NCBI RefSeq assembly: GCF_034351645.1
Contig: NZ_CP133782.1
Location: 377,001 to 441,000 of the forward strand
Reading direction: 5' to 3'
Origin: Pseudomonas sp. DC1.2
GTDB lineage: Bacteria > Pseudomonadota > Gammaproteobacteria > Pseudomonadales > Pseudomonadaceae
Length of the DNA stretch: 64,000 bases
The first letter of the stretch is position 1. Each line of letters begins with the position of its first letter. The notes beneath the pieces were generated by a model, which searched no databases, was not told the origin of the DNA, and saw nothing but the letters and a program-made list of their open reading frames with translations. Shown here piece by piece: positions 27,466 through 36,292 of this stretch. A program made the translations under genes and the position numbers.

Positions 27466-27671
27466 GATGAAAGGCTTGTGGCCTCCGGCTGCGTTGTGAG
27501 AATAATCGCTAAGGTTGGTCTTTTACCAATCGAAAAAGGTGAAAGCTTGAGGATGGCTGCCAACAATAAACATATTTTAGCTATTTCTAACTTTTGTTCG
27601 ACAGTCCATCACGTAGCGGGTTTTCACAATTCACTACATGCAGCCCTTTACACGCCGATCAAGGATAGACC

Positions 27672-30611
27672 ATGACTCTGCCTTCGCTTGCCGAACTGCC
27701 CGGCATTCTCCTGCCATTTGTCACCCGCGCCGAGCAGTCGTTCCGTATGGCGGTCGCCGCATTGGACGACGATCAGGGTCTGTCCACCTGGTCGCCGGAA
27801 CGCTGGGCGCAGTTTGCCCGCGTGGCCGGTGCCAGCGATTTCGTGATTGAACAGTGCCTTCGTGACCCTTTGATGTTGCTTTCGCTGGTGCAGTCCGGCG
27901 AGCTGGAGCGCAGCTTTGTCCCCGGTGAGTTATGTGGGCAAATCGCGGCGGCGGTAAATGCCGCTGACACCGAAGACGAACTGGGCCGTGCCCTGCGCCG
28001 CCAGCGTACCCGCCAGCAAGTGCGAATCATCTGGCGCGACCTGACGCGTCAGGCGGACCTCGTTCAGACCTGCCGCGACCTCTCGGACATGGCCGATGCC
28101 AGCATCGATCAGGCGTATCAATGGTTATACGCACGGCATTGCCAGCAATTTGGCGTTCCCACCGGTCGGCGTAGCGGCGAGCCGCAGCAAATGGTTATTC
28201 TCGGCATGGGCAAACTCGGCGCGGTGGAGTTGAACCTGTCGTCGGACATCGATCTGATTTTCGCTTACCCCGAAGGGGGCGAAACGGTCGGCGTGAAGCG
28301 GTCGCTGGATAACCAGGAGTTTTTCATTCGCCTCGGTCAGCGCCTGATCAAGGCCCTGGACCCTATGACGGTCGATGGTTTTGTATTTCGCGTCGACATG
28401 CGCCTGCGGCCCTACGGTTCGGCGGGGGCGCTGGTCCTGAGCTTTAACGCGCTGGAGCAGTATTACCAGGACCAGGGGCGTGACTGGGAACGCTACGCCA
28501 TGATTAAGGCGCGCGTGGTGGCGGGTGATCAAGTGGCCGGTGCCCAGTTGCTCGACATGCTGCGCCCGTTCGTCTATCGGCGTTACCTGGACTTTTCGGC
28601 CATCGAAGCGCTGCGCACGATGAAGCAGTTGATCCAGCAGGAAGTGCGTCGCAAGGGCATGGCTGACAACATCAAGCTGGGGTCGGGCGGCATTCGTGAA
28701 GTCGAGTTCATCGCCCAGGCGTTTCAGTTGATTCACGGTGGTCGTGACCTGAGCCTGCAACAACGCCCTCTATTAAAAGTGCTGCGCACCCTGGAAGGTC
28801 AGGGTTACCTGCCGCCAGCGGTGATCGGCGAGTTGCGCGATGGGTATGAGTTTTTGCGTTACACCGAGCACGCGATCCAGGCCATTGCCGACCGTCAGAC
28901 GCAAATGTTGCCGGGTGGCGACCAGGATCAGGCGCGCATCGCTTTCATGCTCGGTTTCGCCAACTGGGCGACGTTCCATGAGCGGTTAATGTACTGGCGG
29001 GGCCGTGTGGCCTGGCACTTTGGGCAGTTGATTGCTGATCCCGACGAAGAAGAGGGCACTGAAGCTGAAGTGGTGGTCGGCGGCGAGTGGTTGCCGTTAT
29101 GGGAGGAGTCTCAGGACGAGGAGGCCGCCTGCCGTCAATTGGAAGAGGGTGGTTTTGCCGATGCCCGCAAGGCACTCAAAGCCTTGGCCAGCCTGCGTGG
29201 CAGTCCGCAGTTGCGGGCGATGCAGCGCTTGGGGCGCGAACGTCTTGATGCGTTCATCCCGCGCTTGCTGGCGCAGGCGGTAGAGCACGCCAATCCCGAC
29301 CTGGTGTTGGAGCGGGTGCTGCCTCTGGTGGAGGCGGTGGCCCGGCGTTCAGCTTATTTAGTGCTGCTGACGGAAAACCCTGGCGCGCTGCGCCGCTTGT
29401 TGACGTTGTGCGCCGCAAGCCCGTGGATCGCTGAGCAGATCACTCGTTTCCCGTTGCTGCTCGATGAGTTGCTCAACGAAGGCCGACTGTTCAAGCCTCC
29501 ATTGGCGCCGGAACTGGCCGCCGAGTTGCGTGAGCGCCTGACGCGTATCCCTGAAGATGACCTCGAACAGCAAATGGAGGCCTTGCGCCATTTCAAACTG
29601 GCGCACCGCCTGCGAGTGGCGGCATCGGAAATCGCCGGCAGCCTGCCGTTGATGAAAGTCAGCGACTACCTGACTTGGCTCGCCGAAGCGATCCTTGAAC
29701 AAGTGTTGGCGCTGGCCTGGCGCCAGACCGTTGCTAAATATGGCACGCCGCTGCGCACCGACGGCACGTTGTGCGACCCCGGATTCGTCATTGTCGGTTA
29801 TGGGAAAGTTGGCGGGCTGGAGCTGGGACATGGTTCGGACCTGGACCTGGTATTTATCCATGACGGCGATCCACAGGCGGAAACCGACGGCGCCAAACCT
29901 ATCGACGGCGCGCAGTTTTTCACCCGGTTGGGGCAGCGAATCATCCACTTGCTCACGGCGCAGACCAACTCCGGTCAGTTGTATGAAGTGGACATGCGTC
30001 TGCGGCCCTCGGGCGCGTCCGGGTTGCTGGTGAGTTCGCTGGGCGCGTTTGCGCGTTATCAGGCCAACGAAGCCTGGACCTGGGAGCATCAGGCGCTGGT
30101 AAGGGCGCGGGTGTTGGTGGGCAGTCAGGAAGTCGGGCAGGCGTTCGAGCAGGTTCGTGCCACCATCCTCAGCAAGGCGCGTGATCTACCGACCTTGCGT
30201 CAGGAGGTCAGCGAGATGCGCGCCAAGATGCGCGATAACCTCGGCAGCAAGAGCACGGCGGCCGGCACCGGGGCAAATGCCTTCGAGGCCATGGCGCCGT
30301 TCGATCTCAAGCAAGACGCCGGAGGTATCGTCGATATTGAATTTATGGTGCAATACGCGGCCTTGGCGTGGTCACAACAGCACCCGTCATTGCTGCGCTA
30401 TACCGACAACATCCGCATTCTGGAAGGGTTGGAGCAGGAAGGGCTGATGTCCTTCGATGACGCTCACCTGCTGCGCGAGGCCTATAAAGCCTACCGCTCC
30501 GCCGCCCACCGGCAGGCCCTGCAGAAGGACGCCGGGGTGATCGCGGGCGACCAGTTTGCGGATGAGCGACGGCAGGTATTGCGGATTTGGCGTGAGCTGG
30601 GATTGAGCTGA
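27672..30611 (+). CDS. glnE: Bifunctional glutamine synthetase adenylyltransferase/deadenylase GlnE
   Basis: A 979-residue two-headed nucleotidyltransferase that adenylylates glutamine synthetase when nitrogen is plentiful and removes AMP when it is scarce, under PII control. Two related catalytic domains are visible: GMGKLGAVELNLSSDIDLIF (about residue 179) with RVDMRLRPYG, and GYGKVGGLELGHGSDLDLVF (about 713) with EVDMRLRPSG. Each has the G-x11-D-x-D polymerase-beta-like core, and helical PII-domain segments lie between and after. ATG 27672 with an upstream AAGGA at 27660 is the clear start. It is divergent from aceE; length matches relatives (about 945-985). Confidence 0.97.
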   Translation: MTLPSLAELPGILLPFVTRAEQSFRMAVAALDDDQGLSTWSPERWAQFARVAGASDFVIEQCLRDPLMLLSLVQSGELERSFVPGELCGQIAAAVNAADTEDELGRALRRQRTRQQVRIIWRDLTRQADLVQTCRDLSDMADASIDQAYQWLYARHCQQFGVPTGRRSGEPQQMVILGMGKLGAVELNLSSDIDLIFAYPEGGETVGVKRSLDNQEFFIRLGQRLIKALDPMTVDGFVFRVDMRLRPYGSAGALVLSFNALEQYYQDQGRDWERYAMIKARVVAGDQVAGAQLLDMLRPFVYRRYLDFSAIEALRTMKQLIQQEVRRKGMADNIKLGSGGIREVEFIAQAFQLIHGGRDLSLQQRPLLKVLRTLEGQGYLPPAVIGELRDGYEFLRYTEHAIQAIADRQTQMLPGGDQDQARIAFMLGFANWATFHERLMYWRGRVAWHFGQLIADPDEEEGTEAEVVVGGEWLPLWEESQDEEAACRQLEEGGFADARKALKALASLRGSPQLRAMQRLGRERLDAFIPRLLAQAVEHANPDLVLERVLPLVEAVARRSAYLVLLTENPGALRRLLTLCAASPWIAEQITRFPLLLDELLNEGRLFKPPLAPELAAELRERLTRIPEDDLEQQMEALRHFKLAHRLRVAASEIAGSLPLMKVSDYLTWLAEAILEQVLALAWRQTVAKYGTPLRTDGTLCDPGFVIVGYGKVGGLELGHGSDLDLVFIHDGDPQAETDGAKPIDGAQFFTRLGQRIIHLLTAQTNSGQLYEVDMRLRPSGASGLLVSSLGAFARYQANEAWTWEHQALVRARVLVGSQEVGQAFEQVRATILSKARDLPTLRQEVSEMRAKMRDNLGSKSTAAGTGANAFEAMAPFDLKQDAGGIVDIEFMVQYAALAWSQQHPSLLRYTDNIRILEGLEQEGLMSFDDAHLLREAYKAYRSAAHRQALQKDAGVIAGDQFADERRQVLRIWRELGLS

Positions 30612-30642
30612 ACCCCGGTAGTTGCAGCGACGAGATTCAAAG

Positions 30643-30730
30643 GTGGAAGCGAGCCTGCCGCGAAAGCGCAGTGACAGTCGACATTTATGTTGAAGGTGAT
30701 GAACTCATCGCGAGCCAACAGACTCCCACA
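30643..30730. repeat. Degenerate REP pair between glnE and waaF
   Basis: GGAAGCGAGCCTGCCGCGAA on the left and CATCGCGAGCCAACAGACTC then CCACA on the right are facing REP arms around ACAGTCGACATTTATGTTGA. This matches the bipartite REP element (BIME) common in P. fluorescens genomes, in a decayed form. Confidence 0.65.
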
Positions 30731-30744
30731 GTGATTCTTGAGGC

Positions 30745-30775
30745 GGGGAGGCGTATGCCTCCCCGGTTCGTTTTT
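30745..30775 (+). terminator. Strong hairpin immediately before waaF
   Basis: GGGGAGGC (30745-30752), GTAT loop, GCCTCCCC (30757-30764), then GGTTCG and five T's. It ends only nine bases before the waaF ATG. It may end upstream transcription or, being so close, hinder waaF translation. Confidence 0.55.
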
Positions 30776-30784
30776 GGAAACCAC

Positions 30785-31819
30785 ATGAAAATTCTGATCG
30801 TAGGGCCCAGTTGGGTCGGTGACATGGTGATGGCGCAGACACTGTTTCAGTGCCTCAAACAGCGCCATCCGCAATGCGAAATCGACGTGCTGGCCCCTGA
30901 GTGGAGCCGGCCGATTCTTGAGCGCATGCCCGAAGTGCGTCAGGCCTTGAGCTTCCCGCTGGGCCACGGTGCTCTTGAGCTGGCGACCCGTCGGCGCATC
31001 GGTAAATCCCTGGCCGGCCAATACGATCAGGCGATCCTCTTGCCTAACTCCTTGAAGTCGGCGCTGGTGCCGTTCTTCGCCGGCATCCCTAAACGCACGG
31101 GTTGGCGCGGCGAGTTTCGCTACGGTTTGCTCAATGATGTGCGCCGGCTGAATAAAGAACGTTATCCGCTGATGATCGAGCGCTTTATGGCCCTGGCTTA
31201 CGAGCCGGGTGCCGAACTGCCGAAGCCTTACCCGCGTCCGGCCTTGCAGATCGATCCGTTGACCCGTGAAGCGGCCATGGCCAAGTTCGGCCTGGCCCTT
31301 GATCGCCCGGTGCTGGCGCTGTGTCCGGGAGCCGAGTTCGGCATCTCCAAGCGTTGGCCTTCCGAGCACTACGCCAAAGTCGCCGAAGCGAAGATTCGCG
31401 AGGGCTGGCAGGTGTGGCTTTTCGGTTCGAAAAACGATCACGCGGTCGGGGAAGAAATTCGCGCGCGGCTGATTCCTGGCCTGCGTGAAGAATCGGTGAA
31501 CCTCAGCGGCGACACATCCCTGGCTGAGGCGATCGATCTGCTGTCTTGCGCCGACGCGGTAGTCTCCAACGATTCCGGACTGATGCACGTGGCTGCGGCG
31601 TTGAACCGCCCCTTGGTGGCGGTGTACGGCTCGACATCGCCGGGCTTTACGCCGCCGTTGGCCGAGCACGTCGAAGTCGTGCGCCTGGGCATAGAGTGCA
31701 GCCCTTGCTTCGACCGCACGTGCCGCTTCGGGCATTACAACTGCCTGCGTCAACTGATGCCGCCGATGGTGACCGAAGCCTTACAGCGGTTGCAGGGCAC
31801 TGTAGTCGAGGTCAATTAG
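30785..31819 (+). CDS. waaF: ADP-heptose:LPS heptosyltransferase II WaaF
   Basis: A 344-residue GT9-family enzyme that adds the second L,D-heptose to the LPS inner core on the cytoplasmic face of the membrane. It opens MKILIVGPSWVGDMVMAQTLF (family-typical) and has LPNSLKSALVPFFAGIPKRTGWRGEFRY, LCPGAEFGISKRWP and SNDSGLMHVAAALNRPLVALYG-like sequence for the ADP-heptose site. ATG 30785 is chosen because the earlier in-frame ATGs add 38 residues of non-family sequence through the hairpin. First gene of the LPS core cluster, with waaC one base after its stop. Confidence 0.95.
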   Translation: MKILIVGPSWVGDMVMAQTLFQCLKQRHPQCEIDVLAPEWSRPILERMPEVRQALSFPLGHGALELATRRRIGKSLAGQYDQAILLPNSLKSALVPFFAGIPKRTGWRGEFRYGLLNDVRRLNKERYPLMIERFMALAYEPGAELPKPYPRPALQIDPLTREAAMAKFGLALDRPVLALCPGAEFGISKRWPSEHYAKVAEAKIREGWQVWLFGSKNDHAVGEEIRARLIPGLREESVNLSGDTSLAEAIDLLSCADAVVSNDSGLMHVAAALNRPLVAVYGSTSPGFTPPLAEHVEVVRLGIECSPCFDRTCRFGHYNCLRQLMPPMVTEALQRLQGTVVEVN

Positions 31820-31820
31820 C

Positions 31821-32882
31821 TTGCGGGTACTGTTGATTAAGACCTCCTCGCTGGGCGACGTGATTCATGCGTTGCCGGCGTTGACCGACGCGGCGCGCGC
31901 GATCCCCGGCATCACATTCGACTGGGTGGTGGAAGAAGGCTTTGCCGAGATTCCGACCTGGCACCCGGCCGTGGGCAAAGTCATTGCGGTGGCCATCCGT
32001 CGCTGGCGCAAGAACATCTGGCAGACCCTCAAAAGTGGCGAGTGGAAGCGCTTCAAGCAAAGCATCCGCGCCTCTAAATATGATTTGGTCATCGACGCCC
32101 AAGGCTTGTTGAAAAGTGCCTGGTTGACCCGCTACGTAAAAGCTCCCGTCGCCGGGCTGGACAAACACTCCGCACGCGAGCCGATGGCCGCACGTTTTTA
32201 CTCCCGCCGTTTGGCCGTGGGCCGTGGGCAGCATGCGGTCGAGCGGGTGCGTCAGTTGTTCGCGTTGGCCTTGGGTTACGACTTGCCTAAAGGTCTCGGT
32301 GATTACGGGCTGAACATTGAGCGTCTGGTGGAACTGCCGCGCAAGAATCCCTACGTGCTGTTCCTCCACGGCACCACGTGGGACACCAAGCATTGGCCGG
32401 AGTCCTATTGGCGTGAGTTGACCGAGCGCGTCGGTCACCTCGGTGTTGCGGTGAAGTTGCCGTGGGGCAACCCGATTGAAAAGGCCCGTGCCGAACGCAT
32501 CGCCGCCGGCTTTCGGCACGTTGAAGTGCTGCCGAAACTGAACTTGGCGGGTGTTGGCAAAGTATTGGCCGGCGCACAAGCTTGCGTCGCCGTGGACACC
32601 GGCCTCGGCCATCTGGCCGCGGCGCTTGATGTGCCGACGCTGTCGCTGTTCGGGCCGACCAATCCCGGCCTCACCGGTGCTTACGGCAAAGCGCAGATTC
32701 ACCTCGCCAGCGACTTTTCCTGCGCGCCGTGCCTGCAAAAGAAATGCACCTACCAACCGACGGCCCAAGATGCCCGTCAATTTGACTTGAAACGCGAGTG
32801 GCCCCTGTGCTTCACGCGTTTGAATCCCCAGCGTGTCGCCAGCCGACTGAGCACGTTGTTACTGGCTGAGGAGCAGCGCTGA
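31821..32882 (+). CDS. waaC: LPS heptosyltransferase I WaaC
   Basis: A 353-residue GT9-family transferase that puts the first heptose on Kdo2-lipid A. Family strings are MRVLLIKTSSLGDVIHALPA at the start, IDAQGLLKSAWLTRYVKAPVAGLD, LHGTTWDTKHWPESYW and VDTGLGHLAAALDVPTLSLFGPTNP. The start is TTG 31821: it directly follows the waaF stop, and translation from it begins exactly like relatives. The stop overlaps the waaG ATG by one base. The waaF-waaC-waaG-waaP order is the standard Pseudomonas core order. Confidence 0.95.
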   Translation: MRVLLIKTSSLGDVIHALPALTDAARAIPGITFDWVVEEGFAEIPTWHPAVGKVIAVAIRRWRKNIWQTLKSGEWKRFKQSIRASKYDLVIDAQGLLKSAWLTRYVKAPVAGLDKHSAREPMAARFYSRRLAVGRGQHAVERVRQLFALALGYDLPKGLGDYGLNIERLVELPRKNPYVLFLHGTTWDTKHWPESYWRELTERVGHLGVAVKLPWGNPIEKARAERIAAGFRHVEVLPKLNLAGVGKVLAGAQACVAVDTGLGHLAAALDVPTLSLFGPTNPGLTGAYGKAQIHLASDFSCAPCLQKKCTYQPTAQDARQFDLKREWPLCFTRLNPQRVASRLSTLLLAEEQR

Positions 32883-34006
32883 TGCAATTGGCTTTTGTCT
32901 TATATAAATATTTTCCGTTTGGCGGTTTGCAGCGCGATTTCATGCGCATCGCCCTGGAGTGCCAGCAACGCGGTCATCAAATTCGCGTCTACACGCTGAT
33001 CTGGGAGGGCGAGGTTCCACCGGGTTTCGAAGTGCTGGTGGCGCCGGTCAAGGCGCTTTTCAACCATCGACGTAACGAAAAACTCACCGAGTGGATGAAG
33101 GCCGACTTGGCCAAGCGTCCAGTGGACCGCCTGATCGGCTTCAATAAAATGCCGGGTCTCGACGTTTATTACGCTGCCGATGGCTGCTATGAAGACAAGG
33201 CGCAGAATTTGCGTCACTCGCTGTACCGTCTCTGGGGCCGTTACCGGCACTTTGCCGAGTACGAACGCGCGGTGTTCGCCAAGGATGCAAAGACCGACGT
33301 GCTGATGATTTCCGAAGTCCAGCAGCCGCTGTTCATCAAGCATTACGACACGCCGCTGGCGCGCTTCCATTTGCTGCCGCCGGGGATCTCTCAGGACCGT
33401 CGAGCGCCGGCCAATGCCGCCCAGATCCGTGCTGAATTTCGTCGTGAGTTCAACCTCAAAGACGATGATTTACTGTTGGTGCAGATCGGCTCCGGGTTCA
33501 AGACCAAGGGCGTTGATCGCAGCCTCAAGGCCCTGGCCGCGTTGCCTGGCGAACTGAAAAAACGCACCCGGCTGTTTGTAATCGGCCAGGACGACCCCAA
33601 AGTATTCCAGTTACAGAGCGCCACTTTGGGCCTTGGCGACAACGTGACATTCCTCAGGGGCCGCAGCGATATTCCGCGTTTTCTGCTGGGGGCCGACCTG
33701 CTGATCCATCCGGCATACAACGAAAACACCGGGACAGTGTTGCTTGAAGCCGTGGTGGCCGGGTTGCCGGTGCTGGTGAGCGCTGTGTGTGGTTACGCCC
33801 ACTACATTGCCGAGGCCGATGCTGGCCGGGTATTGGACGAACCCTTCGATCAGGCGCAGCTCACGCAGTACCTGAGCGACATGTTGAATGACGCTCAGGC
33901 AAGGGCGGCCTGGAGCCGCAACGGTCTGGCCTTCGCTGAGACGGCCGACCTCTACAGCATGCCGCAGCACGCGGCCGATGTGATTCTGGCGGAGCATGCT
34001 CAATGA
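32882..34006 (+). CDS. waaG: LPS core glycosyltransferase WaaG
   Basis: A 374-residue GT4-family enzyme that starts the outer core by adding the first hexose (GalN-linked region in Pseudomonas, glucose in E. coli) to heptose II. Landmarks are MQLAFVLYKYFPFGGLQRDF, IGFNKMPGLDVYYAADGCYE, GSGFKTKGVDRSLKALAALP and HPAYNENTGTVLLEAVVAGLPVL, the last containing the GT4 E-x7-E nucleotide-sugar motif. The start overlaps the waaC stop (TGATG) and its stop overlaps waaP (ATGA), so the genes are translated together. Confidence 0.95.
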   Translation: MQLAFVLYKYFPFGGLQRDFMRIALECQQRGHQIRVYTLIWEGEVPPGFEVLVAPVKALFNHRRNEKLTEWMKADLAKRPVDRLIGFNKMPGLDVYYAADGCYEDKAQNLRHSLYRLWGRYRHFAEYERAVFAKDAKTDVLMISEVQQPLFIKHYDTPLARFHLLPPGISQDRRAPANAAQIRAEFRREFNLKDDDLLLVQIGSGFKTKGVDRSLKALAALPGELKKRTRLFVIGQDDPKVFQLQSATLGLGDNVTFLRGRSDIPRFLLGADLLIHPAYNENTGTVLLEAVVAGLPVLVSAVCGYAHYIAEADAGRVLDEPFDQAQLTQYLSDMLNDAQARAAWSRNGLAFAETADLYSMPQHAADVILAEHAQ

Positions 34007-34809
34007 AGTTGATGCTGGCTGAACCGTTCAAGAGCCTTTGGGCCGGACGCGATGCGTTCACCGAAGTCGAGGACCTCAAGGGCGAGGTTTACCGTGAACT
34101 GGAAGCGCGCCGCACGCTGCGCACTGAAGTCAACGGGCATGGTTTTTTTGTGAAGATCCACCGTGGCGTCGGCTGGAGCGAGATCTTCAAGAACCTGCTC
34201 ACCGCCAAGCTGCCGGTGCTTGGCGCGGGCCAGGAGTGGAAAGCCATTCAGCGGCTACAGGAGGTCGGCGTGCCGACCATGACCGCTGTCGCCTATGGCG
34301 AGAAGGGCCGCAACCCGGCGGACCAGCACTCGTTCATCGTCACCGAAGAGCTGGCCCCGACTGTCAGCCTTGAAGATTTCAGCATCGACTGGGTCAAGCA
34401 GCCGCCCGAGCCCATGCTCAAGCGAGCACTGATCGCCGAGGTCGCGCGCATGACCGGCATGATGCACCGCGCAGGCGTCAACCACCGCGACTGCTACATC
34501 TGCCACTTCCTGTTGCACACCGATAAACCGGTGCTGGCCAATGACTTCAAGCTGTCGTTGATCGACCTGCACCGCGCCCAGACCCGTGCGGCAATTACTC
34601 GCCGCTGGCGGAACAAAGACCTCGCCGCGCTGTACTTTTCGGCACTGGATATCGGCCTCACACGACGCGACAAGCTGCGTTTCCTCAAGGGTTACTTTCA
34701 GCAGCCACTGCGCCAGATTCTGGCGCAAGAAGCGTCGCTGCTGGCCTGGCTCGAAGGCAAGGCCAACAAACTTTATGCCCGTAAACAGCGATACGGGGAC
34801 GCGCTCTGA
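34003..34809 (+). CDS. waaP: LPS core heptose I kinase WaaP
   Basis: A 268-residue kinase that phosphorylates the first heptose of the inner core; in P. aeruginosa this is essential and needed for LPS export. It shows the WaaP family's LRTEVNGHGFFVKIHRGVGW (with the ATP-site Lys) and the catalytic loop GVNHRDCYICHFLL with its Asp. The metal-binding site is at LSLIDLHRAQTR. Length matches P. aeruginosa WaaP (268, from memory). Overlaps both neighbours by 4 and 1 bases, within the kinase run. Confidence 0.95.
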   Translation: MKLMLAEPFKSLWAGRDAFTEVEDLKGEVYRELEARRTLRTEVNGHGFFVKIHRGVGWSEIFKNLLTAKLPVLGAGQEWKAIQRLQEVGVPTMTAVAYGEKGRNPADQHSFIVTEELAPTVSLEDFSIDWVKQPPEPMLKRALIAEVARMTGMMHRAGVNHRDCYICHFLLHTDKPVLANDFKLSLIDLHRAQTRAAITRRWRNKDLAALYFSALDIGLTRRDKLRFLKGYFQQPLRQILAQEASLLAWLEGKANKLYARKQRYGDAL

Positions 34810-35543
34810 TGGCGGGTTGGAACCTGGAACCTGCTTACCGTGATTTGGAACAACAGTTCGGCAGTCTCGATGCAGTGTTTGCGCTGGAGGGCGAACTGCT
34901 GGCCCAGGATCCGCTGTCCGAGGTCATTCGTGTGCAGTTCGATGACGTCAACTATTACGTCAAGCGCTACTTGAGTGCGGGTAAAGGTTTGCGGCGCTAT
35001 GTGGGCAAACCTCGGGTGAGGGCCGAATGGCAGAACCTCAAGCGTTTTGCCACATGGGGCATTCCGACCGCCGAAGTCGTGGCCTGGGGGTTGGAACGTC
35101 GTGGCGCAGCTTATGATCGTGGGGCAATGATCACCCTGGAGCTACCGGGGACAGAAGATCTGTCGGCGCTGGCTGAGCGTCGTGACCCGAAACTGGCAGA
35201 TCGTAGCTGGGTCAATGACATCAGCCGACAATTGGCTGCTTATACCCGGACCATGCACGACCAGCGCTTCACCCATAACGATCTGAAGTGGCGCAACGTG
35301 CTGATCGACGACGCCGCCAGGCTATTCCTGATCGACTGCCCCAATGGTCATTTCTGGCGCGGCTTCTGGCTCAAATACCGGATTACCAAAGATTTGGCTT
35401 GTCTCGATAAAGTGGCCAAATATCACCTGTCAGCCACCCAGCGCCTGCGCTTCTATCTGCAATACTGCCAGCGCGCTCGGCTCAACATGACCGACAAACA
35501 ACGCATTCGGCACGTGGTGAAATTTTTTGAGGGACGCGAATGA
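34809..35543 (+). CDS. wapP: LPS core kinase, second of the run (WapP-like)
   Basis: A 244-residue protein kinase-like fold enzyme, related to WaaP and RIO-type kinases. The ATP lysine is in VNYYVKRYLSAGKG, the catalytic loop is FTHNDLKWRNVLID (His-Asn-Asp...Asn) and the metal Asp in LFLIDCPNGHFW. These all look intact, so an active sugar kinase is expected, probably phosphorylating an inner-core heptose as shown for P. aeruginosa WapP. The symbol is from memory of the PAO1 order after waaP. Start overlaps the waaP stop by one base; the next gene overlaps its stop by four. Confidence 0.82.
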   Translation: MAGWNLEPAYRDLEQQFGSLDAVFALEGELLAQDPLSEVIRVQFDDVNYYVKRYLSAGKGLRRYVGKPRVRAEWQNLKRFATWGIPTAEVVAWGLERRGAAYDRGAMITLELPGTEDLSALAERRDPKLADRSWVNDISRQLAAYTRTMHDQRFTHNDLKWRNVLIDDAARLFLIDCPNGHFWRGFWLKYRITKDLACLDKVAKYHLSATQRLRFYLQYCQRARLNMTDKQRIRHVVKFFEGRE

Positions 35544-36292
35544 CTGATTTTCTGGCCGCGGAAGACCGTGCGCTGCTTGAGCGTCATGAGCTCGGTACGT
35601 TCGACGCCTTGTGGGTCAAACAGCTTGAGGCGGTGGATGAGCCCAACACCGCTGACGGCGGCTGGAGCAGTGTGTTTCGGTTGGACCTTGAAGGCCATGG
35701 CTACTACCTTAAGCGTCAGAGCAATTACCTGACACGCACCCTTAGCGCACCGCTTGGCGAGCCGAGTTTCTCCCGAGAATTTCGCAACATCAGCCGTTAT
35801 CGGGCGCTGGGTATTCCAGCGCTGCAAGCGGCGTTTTTCGGTCAGCGCAAGGTCAATGGTGAGTTCCGGGCGATTTTGCTGACCCGTGCGCTGGACGGCT
35901 GGGACGATCTGGATTCACTGTTGCAGCGCTGGGCCCGCTTGAGTGCGACGCAGCACACGGCGATCTTGCAAGCCTGTGGGCAACTGGCGCGGCGCCTGCA
36001 CGGTGTGCGTCAGGTTCACGGCTGCTTCTACCCCAAACACATTTTCCTCCAGGCCAGCGGCGATGGTTATCAGGCGCAGTTGATCGACCTGGAAAAGACC
36101 CGTCCCTTGCTGTTCGGTCAGCGTGACCGGATCAAGGACCTGGAGCCGCTGCTGCGCAGGGCGCCCGAGTGGACCGATGCCCAGTTGCGCGAGTTGCTAT
36201 CAGCCTATCTGGCTCAACCGCAGGACAGCTCGCGAGTGCGCAGCTGGGTCTCGCGGCTGACTGCACGGCGCAGTCAAAAGGAGACGCGCTGA
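35540..36292 (+). CDS. InaA/LPS-kinase family protein, third of the run
   Basis: A 250-residue protein of the InaA-type kinase-like family, also called WapQ-like in P. aeruginosa from memory. The ATP lysine is in GHGYYLKRQSNYLTRT, and SFSREFRNISRYRALGIPA is family-typical. The catalytic loop reads VHGCFYPKHIFL, with Cys where kinases have Asp, while the metal-site Asp is present (LIDLEKTRPLL). Catalysis is therefore uncertain; it may be atypical or structural. It sits tightly between the WapP-like kinase and the tandem kinase, overlapping both, and so is expected to act on the inner core. Confidence 0.85.
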   Translation: MTDFLAAEDRALLERHELGTFDALWVKQLEAVDEPNTADGGWSSVFRLDLEGHGYYLKRQSNYLTRTLSAPLGEPSFSREFRNISRYRALGIPALQAAFFGQRKVNGEFRAILLTRALDGWDDLDSLLQRWARLSATQHTAILQACGQLARRLHGVRQVHGCFYPKHIFLQASGDGYQAQLIDLEKTRPLLFGQRDRIKDLEPLLRRAPEWTDAQLRELLSAYLAQPQDSSRVRSWVSRLTARRSQKETR

